Shown here one piece after another: positions 18,104 through 27,204 of a DNA stretch of 64,000 nt. Each line of letters starts with the position of its first letter. Within the stretch, counting starts at the first letter, position 1. Source of the stretch: CBDFKJ01 sp965248805 (GTDB lineage Bacteria; Pseudomonadota; Alphaproteobacteria; UBA6615). The notes under the pieces were generated by a model. It did no database searches. It worked only from the letters and a program-made list of their open reading frames with translations, and was not told the DNA's origin. Where the stretch lies: positions 496,001 to 560,000 of the forward strand of contig CBDFKJ010000007.1 of the NCBI GenBank assembly GCA_965248805.1, read 5' to 3'. Both the position numbers and the translations under genes were made by a program.

Positions 18104-19820
18104 GATGTCTCCTCAGTGAAAGTATTGCGGGCCGCGGATATTGGGGTGATCGATCGCCGGCCCGTCCGTGGCCTGTCGCGGTGCGCGGCGCTCGAGTTTG
18201 TTCTTGAGGATGGAGGCGACGGAAGAATAGGAGGTGGCGTCGATCTCCAGGGCTCGTTCGCAGGCGGCCTCCAGCCGTTCCGATCCGTAGGTCTTGGCGA
18301 GGCGAAGGATGCCGATACAGGAGCGGAAGCCCTGTTCGGGGTGCGGCCGGTTGCGCATGATGACATCGACCAGGATCTCGGTATTGGCTCCCACCGCCGT
18401 GGCCCGGCTTCGGATGCGCGCCGGTGTCCAACCGGCATAACGCCGGTGCGCACTGGGCATGTGTTCGGCGATGGTGGTGTGGCGTCGATTGCCGGATCCG
18501 CGCATGTGGGCGGCCACACGCTTGCCTTTATGGAAGATCTCGACGGTGCGCTCGGTGATCCGGGCCCAGAGCTTCTGTTTGGCCAGGGTATGGGGAACCG
18601 AATAGTAATGCTTGGCGATCTCGACATGGTAGTCGAGGCCGGCGCGGCGCTGCTTCCATTCGGCGTATTGATAGGGTTGGGCAGGCAACGGCTTGAGCGC
18701 CGGTCGGTCGAGTGCTTCGAACAATTTCCGGCGGGACGCGCCCAGATGCTTTGTCTCCCGCCCGTTCAGGTCTTCCAGCCGTTCATGGATGGCCTGGTTT
18801 AGTTCGGCGAGGCTGAAGAAACGGCGATTGCGCAGGCGGGCCAGAACCCAGCGCTCGACAATCTGGACGCTGACTTCCACTTTCGCTTTGTCCCGCGGTT
18901 TGCGCGGCCGTGCCGGCACGATCGCGGTGTCGTAATGGGCCGCCATGCCGGCATAGGTGCGGTTGATCTCGGGATCGTACAGACAGGCCTTGACGACGCC
19001 GGACTTGAGATTGTCCGGCACGACTTGCGTCGCCACCCCGCCGAAGTAGGCGAAGGCGCGGCTGTGCGAGCCAATCCAGTTGGGCAGCGCTTGCGTCCAG
19101 GTCGCCTCGGCGTAGGTGTAGCTGGAGGCGCCCAGGGTGGCGACGAAGATCTGGGCCGCGCGGACCTCGCCGGTAAGGCCGTCGATCACCTCGGGGGTGG
19201 CGCCGGCATAATCGACGAACATCTTCTCGCCGGCCACATGGCTCTGACGCATGGTCGGGGCGAGCCCGCCCTTCCAGGCACGGTAGAGTTCGCAGAACCG
19301 GCTGTAGCCGTAGCCGTCCCGATGGACCGCGCGGTACTCTTCCCACAACAGGGACAGGGTGACGCCGGGCCGCTTCGACTCGCGATGCAGCACCGGCCAG
19401 TCGGGAAGCGACCGGCGATCGGGAGAAACCGCGACAGGCGGCGGGAACAGCAGCCGTTCCAGATCCTCGTCCGAAAGATCCTCGGCCAGCGGCCAGCCCA
19501 GACCCGCGCGGCGCGCGCGGTTGATGTAATCGCCGACTGCCGTGCGGCCGATGTTCAAGCTGACGGCAATCCGCCGCTTCGACAATCCGCCGGCGTGCAG
19601 CCGTAGAACGTCGCTAATCTTGCGCATGGGCAATCTCTCCCGGGGCATCCTCGCTCCTCTCAAAAGGCGCGAAGGTAGCCCCTGTCAGGATCACCCAACG
19701 AGGTCGATCACATCGCCAACCCGACTGGCCGCTTTGGATCGGAATCGGTGGCCGGATTAAATCGGAATCGGTGGCCGGATTAAATCGGAATCAGTGGCCG
19801 CTTTGCGTCGGAATGCGCAG
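17201..19820 (-). mobile_element. IS21-family element (about 2620 bp)
   Basis: The outer ends CTGCGCATTCCGATGAAAGC (17201) and the reverse complement of CTTTGCGTCGGAATGCGCAG (19801-19820) form the terminal inverted repeats. Internal multiple repeats of the unit CGGCCACYGATTCCGA occur at both ends (17215-17275 and 19720-19800), a trademark of IS21. I see no clear target duplication: the flanks ACGTCCG and ATGGCGC differ. It truncates an integrase whose 3' end follows at 19820. Confidence 0.85.
18113..19663 (-). CDS. istA: IS21 transposase IstA
   Basis: A 516-aa protein. The N-terminal helix-turn-helix is LSKRRIAVSLNIGRTAVGDY (residues about 25-45). The DDE core is visible: EKMFVDYAGATPEV (D near 150), VPDNLKSGVVKA (D near 213) and KPRDKAKVEVSVQIVERWVL (E near 250). 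The length and the overlap-like spacing with istB are typical. The protein appears intact. Confidence 0.9.
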   Translation of the reverse strand: MRGARMPRERLPMRKISDVLRLHAGGLSKRRIAVSLNIGRTAVGDYINRARRAGLGWPLAEDLSDEDLERLLFPPPVAVSPDRRSLPDWPVLHRESKRPGVTLSLLWEEYRAVHRDGYGYSRFCELYRAWKGGLAPTMRQSHVAGEKMFVDYAGATPEVIDGLTGEVRAAQIFVATLGASSYTYAEATWTQALPNWIGSHSRAFAYFGGVATQVVPDNLKSGVVKACLYDPEINRTYAGMAAHYDTAIVPARPRKPRDKAKVEVSVQIVERWVLARLRNRRFFSLAELNQAIHERLEDLNGRETKHLGASRRKLFEALDRPALKPLPAQPYQYAEWKQRRAGLDYHVEIAKHYYSVPHTLAKQKLWARITERTVEIFHKGKRVAAHMRGSGNRRHTTIAEHMPSAHRRYAGWTPARIRSRATAVGANTEILVDVIMRNRPHPEQGFRSCIGILRLAKTYGSERLEAACERALEIDATSYSSVASILKNKLERRAPRQATDGPAIDHPNIRGPQYFH

Positions 19821-20074
19821 ATGGCGCGGGAATCACGGGCCGCACATACCACGGCCTGCGGAAGCTGGCGTCGGTGCGGCTCGTAGAGGCGGGATGCACC
19901 GACCGCGAGATCATGGCCATCACCGGCCACAGAACGCATGCCATGGTTGGCAAGTACACGTCTGGCGCGGACCAGAAGAAGCTTGCCGGAGCCGCGATTT
20001 CCAAGCTGTCTCAGCATCTCAATTCGAACAGAAACAGAACGAAAACTGCTAAACGCCGAGGATTCAAGTGCTAA
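19820..20074 (+). pseudogene. Tyrosine recombinase C-terminal fragment, cut by IS21
   Basis: In frame from the IS21 edge: ITGRTYHGLRKLASVRLVEA, GCTDREIMAITGHRTHAMVG and KYTSGADQKKLAGAAISKLS, ending at 20074. It holds the catalytic HxLR, the GHR and the nucleophile Tyr (GKYT). The N-terminal two thirds are missing. The gene points toward tRNA-Cys, whose 5' end is 47 bp downstream, so this is a second integrase, on the opposite side from the one at 20139-21905. Confidence 0.75.
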
Positions 20075-20120
20075 ACATTATGGCGTCGATTCAGCTAAGT
20101 CGTTATAAGGACACGCAAAT

Positions 20121-20194
20121 GGCCCGGTGGCAGAGTGGCTATGCAGGGGACTGCAAATCCCCGTACGTCGGTTCGATTCCGGCCCGGGCCTCCA
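20121..20194 (+). tRNA. tRNA-Cys (GCA)
   Basis: The acceptor stem GGCCCGG pairs with CCGGGCC, followed by discriminator T and an encoded CCA. The anticodon stem GGGGA/TCCCC encloses CTGCAAA, giving anticodon GCA. The T arm is CGGTTCGATTCCG-like. A tyrosine integrase runs into its 3' half from the opposite strand, a common arrangement for elements that use tRNA genes as attB. Confidence 0.95.
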
Positions 20195-20506
20195 CCGCGC
20201 AAGTCGTTGAAATTCCACCACTTAGTAGCCTTGCGGGTCCTTCGGCACGGTATCGCCGCTTCGGTCCCGTGTGTAATTTCTGTGTAACTGGGTCAGAGAT
20301 TTTGCCCTCCTGAGGGCTTGGAACACGCCTGCCAAGTGTCCTCACGGCACGGTCGATATGCGGGTCGTGGACGTGTGTGTACTTGAGAACCATTGCCAGC
20401 GTCCTATGGCCGCTGATCTTCTGGATGGTTGGCAGATCGATGCCGGACCGAACCAGGTTCGTGATCGCGGTGTGCCTCACCACGTGCGGCGTGATTTTGG
20501 CGGGAT

Positions 20507-21589
20507 CTAGTGGATTGATTCCAACGTTTGGAACCCTCGGTTTCGGGCTGCGATGATGTCGTCGGGGTCGGCTTTCGATATGAATGGCTGTGGGTTGGCC
20601 GCATTGTATTCGCGGACGAAGCGGTTGATTGCGGCCTGGAGATCGACGACGGAATGGAAGACGCCGTGCTTGAGCCGCCGCCGGGTGAGTTTTGCGAAGA
20701 AGCCCTCGACGGCATTGAGCCACGAGCAGGAGGTCGGTGTGAAGTGGAAAGTCCAGCGCGGATGGCGGGCGAGCCAGGCGCGGACCTTGTCCTTGTTGTG
20801 CGCCGCGTAGTTGTCGACGATCGCGTGGATGGCCTTGTCCGCCGGCACCGTGCGCTCGATGCGGTTGAGGAAGCGGATGAACTCCTGATGGCGGTGGCGC
20901 TGCATGTTCTGGCCGATCACCGTTCCGTCCAGAACGTTGAGCGCCGCAAACAGCGTGGTCGTGCCGTGCCGTTTGTAGTCATGGTGCCGGCGCGTCCCTT
21001 CTTCATCGGCAGACCGGCGGTCGAGCGCCTGGATCTGTGACTTCTCATCGATCGACAACACCACCGCATGGGCCGGCGGGTCGACATACAGGCCGACGAT
21101 ATCGGTGAGTTTCTCGGCGAAGGCAGGGTCGGTCGACAGCTTGAAGTTGCGCCAGCGGTGCGGGCTGAGACCGTGAGCCTTCCAGATCGCCTGCACCGTC
21201 GAGGCGGCAATACCGGCCGCCCTGGCCATCGCGCGCAACGTCCAGTGGGTCGCCTCAAACGGCGGCGGTTGCTGCGTCAGGCGCACGATCTCGGCGACAC
21301 GATCGAGCGGGACCGGCGCCTTGCCGGGCGGACGGGACTTGTCGCGAAGCAGGCCGCCGACACCCTCGTGCATGAACCGCTCTTGCCAGCGCCACACGCA
21401 GGTCTTGGACTTGCCGGTCTCGGTCATGATCGCCGAGGTGCCCAGACCCTCGCCGCTGAGAAGGACAATATGTGCCCGCCAGACGTGTTTCTGCGGGCTC
21501 TTGGGATCCGCGACGACCGCGCGCAATCGCTGACGGTCGCCGGCGGATAGGGTGAAGGAGATTCCACTGCGCATGCGCCAGATTCGCAT
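20507..21589 (-). CDS. IS630-family transposase (360 aa), copy 2
   Basis: It differs from copy 1 at two positions seen in translation: RAMARAAG for RAIARAAG and PFISKADP for PFIWKADP. Copy 4 (55283-56365) shares both variants, so at least two IS630 sequence types are present. The DDE residues are intact and the stop TAG is again completed by the CTAG target. Confidence 0.9.
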   Translation of the reverse strand: MRIWRMRSGISFTLSAGDRQRLRAVVADPKSPQKHVWRAHIVLLSGEGLGTSAIMTETGKSKTCVWRWQERFMHEGVGGLLRDKSRPPGKAPVPLDRVAEIVRLTQQPPPFEATHWTLRAMARAAGIAASTVQAIWKAHGLSPHRWRNFKLSTDPAFAEKLTDIVGLYVDPPAHAVVLSIDEKSQIQALDRRSADEEGTRRHHDYKRHGTTTLFAALNVLDGTVIGQNMQRHRHQEFIRFLNRIERTVPADKAIHAIVDNYAAHNKDKVRAWLARHPRWTFHFTPTSCSWLNAVEGFFAKLTRRRLKHGVFHSVVDLQAAINRFVREYNAANPQPFISKADPDDIIAARNRGFQTLESIH

Positions 21590-21645
21590 AACACAGCAAA
21601 ATACGGAATCCCAATTCGGACTCTTTCATTCCGATCAATCCACTA
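20508..21645 (-). mobile_element. IS630 copy 2 (1138 bp), in a CTAG site within the integrase
   Basis: TA lies at both edges with C and G outside, so the integrase carried CTAG at the codon pair CTA-GAT. Full length, inverse orientation to copy 1. Confidence 0.9.
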
Positions 21646-21905
21646 GGCCGGCTCGGACCACGGCGCGCTTGAAGGACCGGCTCATGTTCGTGCGGCGACC
21701 CGCCGCGCTCAGGTTGGGTCGCGCGGTCGGGAATATCCAGCCGTCGGGATCAGACGCCATGGCGCGTTCCTTCGCCAGCACCTCGGCGAGTTCGGGTGTG
21801 ATCGGTTGGTCTCGGACTCCCGCCTTCGCTTGCGGGATGCGCAACCGAAGGTTTTGCAGGTCGAGCTCGTCGAACCGGGCCCTTCTGGCGTAGGCGTCTA
21901 GTCCG

Positions 21906-22000
21906 TCCTCAAACGGCCCTGACATGGCTACAACTGGCGTCAAGACGACGGCGAGGATGCCAACAATGCCGGCCGCCAGCGCGCGCATTCGCTCAACCAC
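21906..22000 (-). pseudogene. N-terminal remnant of a SEL1/TPR-type exported protein
   Basis: MRALAAGIVGILAVVLTPVV AMSGPFEDGLDAY (split here for length) is a signal peptide followed by the GPFEDGLDAY entry typical of bacterial SEL1-repeat proteins. After DAYAR the frame passes into integrase sequence, so only about 30 codons remain. It is a scar of recombination rather than a functional gene. The region 22001-22200 probably holds its old promoter; no other gene is visible there. Confidence 0.45.
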
Positions 22001-22652
22001 GCTGCATTTCTACGGCAATTCGACGGGAAGCGCATTTGGTTGTGTAATATAAACGAGCATCCCCCAGAAGGCTGTCCACCGGCGACGATAGTGGCTCTGG
22101 GAGGGCCCTCCTGCAAGATTTCGGTGGCCGTGGTGCCAGCAGGAGCTTGGCGCCGCATATTTGACGTCTTGGGACGGTTTGCCAAGATCTACTTATGGCT
22201 GAGGCTGTTGAAGAAGTCCTTTTAGCGGCTCGTGCTGGCGTGATTCCCTGAGGCTGATGCTACCAGCGGGAGGTCACTGCGATGATGGGCGCGTCTGTTG
22301 GTCGTCAAAACCGTCTTTTCTATGAGTTTTGTCTCGAGGATCGGGTTCCTGCGGATCACTTGTTGCGCAAGATCGATGGGGTTCTGCAACTCGCTTGGCT
22401 GCGTCAGAAGCTAGGGCCGTATTACAGCCATACGGGTTGCCCGTCGATCGATCCGGAACTGCTGATCCGGATGCTTGTGGTCGGCTACTGCTACTCGATC
22501 CGCTCGGAGCGGCGGCTGTGCCAGGAGGTAGAGATGAACCTGGCGTACCGCTGGTTCTGCCGGCTCGGTCTCGAAGACAAGGTGCCGGATCACTCGACAT
22601 TTTCGGTCAACCGCCATGGTCGTTTCCGCGATAGCGATATCTTGCGCCAGGT

Positions 22653-23942
22653 GGACGCCTCCATTTACCTCGTGAATTTTGCCTCGTTGTGATTCTCTAC
22701 GGCGGTTCGGTTTGAGGAGGTATTGATGAGGCAGGCTGGTCTGTTCGGCTTACCGGATCATCTTCGAAAGCTTTCGGCGACGGGTGATCCGTTGGAGGTG
22801 CTGGCAAAGGTCGTCGACTTCGAGATTTTCCGCGCGCCGCTTGAGGCTGCGCTGGGCTATTCGGACGGATCGAAAGGTGGCCGCCCGGCCTACGATGCGG
22901 TGGCGATGCTCAAGGTTCTGATCCTGGCCGCGCGGCACACGGTGAGTGACGAGCGGATGGAGTTTCTGATCCGCGATCGCTTGAGCTGGCTTCGCTTCCT
23001 AGGCTTCGATCTCGGAGCGCCGACGCCGGACCGCAACACCATATGGACCTTTCGCGAGCGTCTGGTCCGGGCCGGGGCGATGGATAAGCTGTTTGCCGCC
23101 TTCGATGGCGAATTGCGCCGGTGCGGCTATCTGGCGATGGGCGGGCAGATCGTCGATGCGACGTTGGTATCGGCGCCCAAGCAGCGCCACAGCGATGACG
23201 AGAAGCGGGCGATCAAGGCGGGCAAGAGCGCGTCCGAGGTCTGGCCCGATCAGCCAGCCAAGGCGGCGCAGAAGGACACGGATGCGCGGTGGACGGTGAA
23301 GACCGGGCGGCGCAAGAACCCCGCCGGGTCGCAACGGCGCATGCCCGACATCGCGATCCCGGTGTTCGGCTACAAGAATCATGTCGTCATCGATCGGGCC
23401 TACGGCTTCATCCGCAGCTCGGCTGTGACCGATGCCGCCCGCCATGACGGCAAGATGTTGCGTCAGCTCGTCACCGGCGACAATCTGGCCGCCGGCGTGT
23501 GGGCTGACAGCGCCTATCGCTCGAAGGCCAACGAGGCGTGGCTGGCCGGCAAGGGTCGGGTCTCCCACATCCACCGCAAGAAGCCGCCGGGCCGGGCCAT
23601 GCCCAAGGCGACCGCCCAGGCCAATGCCCGCAAGTCAGCGGTCCGTGCGCATGTGGAGCACGTCTTCGCCCAGCAGAAGGATCGCATGGGCCTTTTCATC
23701 CGTACCATCGGGCTCAAGCGGGCGGAGGCCAAGATCGGCCTCGCCAACCTGGCTTACAATTTCCAGCGTCTGATCTTCCATGAGCGCAGGGCCGCCATGG
23801 TATGAGTCCGCCTGAATAGCGCCAAAACCCTCCGCCGAGAACGAAACGGCGGATGGTTGCGGACGTCAACACCGCCGATCTCAGCGAAAGTCGGACAGCA
23901 CACCAAAATCTTCGTCAAATCCCCCGGTTGTTGGAGGTCTCC
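22653..23942 (+). mobile_element. IS5-family element copy 3 (1290 bp), AGGT target duplication, nested
   Basis: AGGT occurs on both sides (22649-22652 and 23943-23946) and the ends are as in copy 1. It lies inside the IS1182-like transposase, so it arrived after that element. Confidence 0.9.
22723..23805 (+). CDS. IS5-family transposase (360 aa), copy 3
   Basis: Differs from copies 1 and 2 by Glu for Lys in VVDFEIFRAP and by silent changes nearby (GAGGCTGCG). Otherwise complete, with all acidic catalytic blocks. Confidence 0.9.
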   Translation: MMRQAGLFGLPDHLRKLSATGDPLEVLAKVVDFEIFRAPLEAALGYSDGSKGGRPAYDAVAMLKVLILAARHTVSDERMEFLIRDRLSWLRFLGFDLGAPTPDRNTIWTFRERLVRAGAMDKLFAAFDGELRRCGYLAMGGQIVDATLVSAPKQRHSDDEKRAIKAGKSASEVWPDQPAKAAQKDTDARWTVKTGRRKNPAGSQRRMPDIAIPVFGYKNHVVIDRAYGFIRSSAVTDAARHDGKMLRQLVTGDNLAAGVWADSAYRSKANEAWLAGKGRVSHIHRKKPPGRAMPKATAQANARKSAVRAHVEHVFAQQKDRMGLFIRTIGLKRAEAKIGLANLAYNFQRLIFHERRAAMV

Positions 23943-24821
23943 AGGTCTTTGAGAGCATCGTGCGCCAATGCATGGATGTCGGGCTGGTTGGCGGCGAGGG
24001 TTTTGCGGTCGATGCGAGTGTGATTGAGGCAGACGCCAGCCGCTTTGCGCGCATCGAGGGCTCAGAGATCGATTGGACGGACGAGCAGCGGGCGCGCCGG
24101 CCGGTGCACGAGCATCTCTCATCGCTCGACGGCGAGCCGTCGCCGACCAACCCCGAACGTGCGCCCAAAGCACTATCGCCAACCGATCCTGCGGCGGCGT
24201 GGACGACGCGCGGGCGCCACAAGGTGATGTCCGGCTACAGCCTCAACTATCTGATCGACAATGAACACGCCGTGATCGTCGATGTCGAGGCGACGCCGAC
24301 GCGTATCTCCAAGGAGGTTGGCGCCACCGAGACCGTGATCGAGCGCACGGAAGACAGTCTCGATCTAAAGCCCGATCGCATCGCTGCCGATGTCGCTTAC
24401 GGCACCGGCGAGATGCTCGGCTGGCTGGTGGAACGCGGCATCGAGCGTCGGTAAGCGCTATCTGATCCACGTCGCCGGACACAACCTGGGCGTCCTATTG
24501 CGCCAGTTGGTCGGCGCCGGGACCCCGCGAGAGGCTGCGGCCAAGGGCTTGGCGGTCCTGCTGCTTGTCTTGCGACAGGAACAATCGCTGATCATTATCC
24601 TCGCCCTCAATAACCCCCCGGCGCCGGGTCTCGCCGCCGCCATTGTTATCACGCCCGATGCTTCATCAACTCAGTCTTCTTCAACGGGCTGATAAGCCCA
24701 GATACTCATAGATTTGGAACCATCGGACTTGGCCGCGATGGCGGTTTGAAAGGGGATGACGCTTTTCGCGGGCCTTGTTTTCACGCGTTGCGGAACACGG
24801 CAAGGGCTGCGCCGGCCCCGA

Positions 24822-25616
24822 TCAGTTCGCGCCGATGCGGCCAATGCCGGGCAGTTTCACCGCCAGGCCGAGGGGGTCGAGCCCGAAGCTCAAACCCAGG
24901 ACGTTCACCTCAAGGCCCTCCTCCAGACCGGCCATGAGGCCCAGCACGCCGAGCAGGGATACCTGGTAGCCGGTGCCGCTGGGGGTCGGCGCGGCAAAAG
25001 TGGTCGCGCCCAGGTAGTCCTTGCCGATGGCGGTCGGCGGCAGCTCAAGCCCCAGGTCGGGCACGGCGCGCGCCACGCCGGCGGTGAAGGTGTTGGAATT
25101 GGGTCCCGGCCAGGTTCGGTAACTGTCCATGAAGGGATACGCCGCCACCGCGGCCTCGATCCGCTCGATCATGCCCTCGACTTCCGGCCCGCGTCGATCG
25201 ACATAGACCTCGGGCGGGGCACCGAACCATCGGCGATCGGGCGGCCCCTCGCGCATCGCCACGGGGGAGCCGCCGCGCCAGAAGCGCCATCCGATGACCT
25301 CATAGGTGGTGAAGGCCGGCGCGCCGGCGCGCTCCACCGCGATCCAGGTATGCACCGCGAAGGCGCCGCGCCAGCCGAAGGCGCGGGCGCCATAGACCTG
25401 CACGATCGGCGCGCGCGCGACGGCGGGATCGGGCGCGATGCCGATACTTTCCCGGCTCGCGGTCCGCCAGTCCCTGTTCACCTGGGCCAGACCGCCCGCC
25501 GCGGCCACGATCGGGCCGGCGAGCAGAACGATGGCCAGCAGAAGTACGCGGCGGAGCGGGGTGAAAATGCGTTTCAAGTTCTTAACCCGGAATTTCCCAC
25601 GTAAAAGCCCGGTCAT
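24822..25616 (-). CDS. DUF3750 family membrane-anchored protein
   Basis: I start the protein at the ATG of MTGLLRGKFRVKNLKRIFTP, giving 264 aa; the open frame extends to 26318 only because it runs antisense to the IS1595 transposase. A basic N-terminus is followed by one hydrophobic helix (VLLLAIVLLAGPIVAAAGGL), then the conserved core: VQVYGARAFGWRGAFAVHTW, TYEVIGWRFWRGGSP and SYRTWPGPNSNTFTAGVARA, and LGLELPPTAIGKDYLG. The invariant His, Asn and Thr pattern (AVHTW, GPNSNTF) resembles an enzyme active site, but no function is established for DUF3750. It is probably periplasmic and anchored. Confidence 0.85.
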   Translation of the reverse strand: MTGLLRGKFRVKNLKRIFTPLRRVLLLAIVLLAGPIVAAAGGLAQVNRDWRTASRESIGIAPDPAVARAPIVQVYGARAFGWRGAFAVHTWIAVERAGAPAFTTYEVIGWRFWRGGSPVAMREGPPDRRWFGAPPEVYVDRRGPEVEGMIERIEAAVAAYPFMDSYRTWPGPNSNTFTAGVARAVPDLGLELPPTAIGKDYLGATTFAAPTPSGTGYQVSLLGVLGLMAGLEEGLEVNVLGLSFGLDPLGLAVKLPGIGRIGAN

Positions 25617-25714
25617 CGTCGTCTGGGAAGGCCTCAGGACCTGAAATAGGGGCATAAATGCAGATTGGTACGGTTTGTTCAGGTATGGTCGTGATGAGCA
25701 GAGGTTGCTCGGAC

Positions 25715-26814
25715 CGTCCCTATCCGCTTGACGCATACACCCACTAGGGATAGGTTGTGTGCGTACAACGGATAGTGGGTCATGGACGTTCTCGACCGCA
25801 CCGACCTGCCCTTCCCGCAATCCCTCCCCGAGTTTCAGCGACTTTTCTCCGACGATGCGGCGTGCGCCGCCTACCTGGAAAGGGCTCGCTGGGGTGACGG
25901 GTTCGCCTGCCCGCGCTGCGGCGTCGTGGGTGAACCTTTCCGCATCGCCACGCGGCCTGGCGTCCTGACCTGTCGCGCTTGCCGCCGCCAGACGGGATTG
26001 ACCGTCGGCACGGTCATGGAGCGCAGCCACACGCCTTTGAGCACGTGGTTTTGGGCCGCCTATCTGGTCGCCAGCCAGACGCCGGGCATGTCGGCGGTGC
26101 AGTTTCAGCGGCAGCTTGGGCTGACGCGGTACGAAACCGCCTTCGGCATCCTGCATAAGCTCCGCGCGGGTATGGTGCGGCCCGATCAGGATCGGATCGG
26201 TGCCAGGGCAGGAGAGCATGTCGAGGTGGACGAAACCTATGTTGGAGGCCGGATGCGTGGTGAAGGCCGAGGCGTTCACCACAAGACGCTGGTGGCTGCT
26301 GCCGTCGAAGTCAGCCACAGGGAGCCCGGCACCGCGCAGGACAAGCGGAAGGATGGCCGCTACGCCGGGCGCGTGCGGCTGTCCGTCGCTGCCGACCGCA
26401 GCGCCGATTCGCTATGTGGCTTCGTCGAGAACGCCGTTATGCCGGGGTCGCTGATCGTCACCGACGATTGGAGTGGCTATGGCAGCTTGCGGACACGCGG
26501 CTATGATCACCACGCCATTGCCGAATGCGGCGACCCCGAGGTGGCCGAAGAGTTCATGCCGATCATCCACCTCGTCTTCAGCAACCTGAAGAATTGGCTC
26601 AGTGGCATCCACCATGGCGTGAGCGCAAAGCATCTACAAGCCTACCTCAATGAGTTCACGTTCCGCTTCAACAGGCGGTTTTACCCGTTCAACGCCTTCC
26701 GCTCATTGCTCGGAATCGCAGGAGAGGCCGAGGCTCCAACCTACGCCGAGCTATATTCCGGCGAGTGGAAGCATCCTACATGTAGTGGGTGTACGAATTA
26801 ACCGGATAGGCACG
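25715..26814 (+). mobile_element. IS1595-family element (about 1100 bp)
   Basis: The left end CGTCCCTATCCGCTTGACGC and the reverse complement of the right end CGTGCCTATCCGGTTAATTC extend into a shared TACACCCACTA block, giving an imperfect inverted repeat of about 35 bp. The flanks GCTCGGAC (25707-25714) and ACTCGGAC (26815-26822) match at 7 of 8 positions, consistent with the 8-bp duplication of this family plus one mutation. Confidence 0.85.
25782..26801 (+). CDS. IS1595-family (ISXO2-like) transposase
   Basis: A 339-aa protein. The N-terminal zinc ribbon (CPRCGVVG ... CRACRRQTGLTVGTVME) covers residues about 40-85. The ISXO2-like catalytic domain contains HVEVDETYVGGRMRGEGRGV (D/E near 150), LIVTDDWSGYG (D near 230) and the His/Asn block FSNLKNWLSGIHHGVSAKHL near 270. 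The start is 68 bp inside the left repeat. The C-terminus (CSGCTN) is encoded in the right repeat. It appears intact. Confidence 0.9.
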   Translation: MDVLDRTDLPFPQSLPEFQRLFSDDAACAAYLERARWGDGFACPRCGVVGEPFRIATRPGVLTCRACRRQTGLTVGTVMERSHTPLSTWFWAAYLVASQTPGMSAVQFQRQLGLTRYETAFGILHKLRAGMVRPDQDRIGARAGEHVEVDETYVGGRMRGEGRGVHHKTLVAAAVEVSHREPGTAQDKRKDGRYAGRVRLSVAADRSADSLCGFVENAVMPGSLIVTDDWSGYGSLRTRGYDHHAIAECGDPEVAEEFMPIIHLVFSNLKNWLSGIHHGVSAKHLQAYLNEFTFRFNRRFYPFNAFRSLLGIAGEAEAPTYAELYSGEWKHPTCSGCTN

Positions 26815-26822
26815 ACTCGGAC

Positions 26823-27204
26823 TTCTATGCGATCAAACCATCGGCGGAGGCGCCACAAAGTCCCCCGATTCGGCAAGTGGTGAAACTTCCGAAAGCTTCA
26901 TCCAAATGTGCAAGCCTTCTTCCAAGAAGCGCGTCTCTAAGCTGCTGCCACATGTAACGCCAAACACGAAAGTTCTGATAGAAACAGAGCCTAGCACGTG
27001 GTGATTGGCGTGAAATAAACTGGGATTCCCCAAGTGAGATCCCTCGACGGGTTGAGCGTGGCTCAAATCATCAGACAGCGTACATGTTGAGCGATGGCTT
27101 GGAAATACCCAATCGGCCGAGAATGGCGTGCACGCACCGCTAACCGCCCGCCTGGCCACGCGGCGAGGATACCTACCATGTCGCCTCATAGTGACTTCTC
27201 CCAT
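26823..27204. other. Intergenic stretch without a recognised gene
   Basis: About 380 bp between the IS1595 and the substrate-binding-protein fragment. A long open frame on the minus strand covers it and more, but it runs antisense to DUF1344 and the exported-protein gene and shows no family features, so I do not call it. The sequence is less GC-rich than its surroundings. No RNA or strong terminator is evident. Confidence 0.4.

Larger units (their letters stand above)
20139..21905 (-). pseudogene. tRNA-Cys-associated tyrosine integrase, split by IS630 copy 2
   Basis: The upstream part (about 21905-21646) encodes DELDLQNLRLRIPQAKAGVR, ITPELAEVLAKERAM and NMSRSFKRAVVRAGL. The downstream part (20507-20139) encodes DPAKITPHVVRHTAITNLV, TIQKISGHRTLAMVLKYTHV, with the catalytic His/Arg and Tyr. 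Removing the IS and one TA gives CTA-GAT (L-D) and a continuous frame. The C-terminus runs into the tRNA-Cys gene on the opposite strand (ending IEPTYGDLQSPA), so the tRNA 3' end is the likely attachment site. The N-terminal arm-binding region is missing; upstream the frame is fused to an unrelated signal-peptide segment. Confidence 0.8.
22201..24691 (+). mobile_element. Hybrid IS1182-like element (type A left, type B right), with nested IS5
   Basis: The left end GAGGCTGTTGAAGAAGTCC is of type A (as at 15985). The right end TTCAACGGGCTG, and the last 240 bp, are of type B, nearly identical to the copy at 50351. The switch occurs at about 24446-24455. IS5 copy 3 sits inside at 22653-23942. The 130 bp after its end have no gene. 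Confidence 0.7.
22282..24692 (+). pseudogene. Chimeric IS1182-like transposase, interrupted by IS5 copy 3
   Basis: The first part (22282-22652) runs MMGASVGRQNRLFYEFCLED to GRFRDSDILRQV. After the nested IS it resumes at 23943 with FESIVRQCMDVGLVGGEGFA, VDASVIEADASRFARIEGSE, GRHKVMSGYSLNYLIDNEHA and ADVAYGTGEMLGWLVERGIE. Removing the IS5 and one AGGT restores the frame (LRQ-VFES). After GIE the sequence shifts frame and switches to the C-terminus of the type B transposase (KRYLIHVAGHNLGVLLRQLV). The zinc-finger part is absent. It is not functional. Confidence 0.75.

Noticed and set aside
19720..19800. Short tandem repeats near 19720 as a possible CRISPR or iteron array
   Set aside because: The CGGCCACYGATTCCGA repeats occur at both ends of the IS21 and are its normal transposase-binding multiple terminal repeats.
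24822..26318. A 498-residue open frame on the minus strand
   Set aside because: Only the part from 25616 downward is a real gene (DUF3750). The N-terminal extension is antisense to the IS1595 transposase and has no family features.
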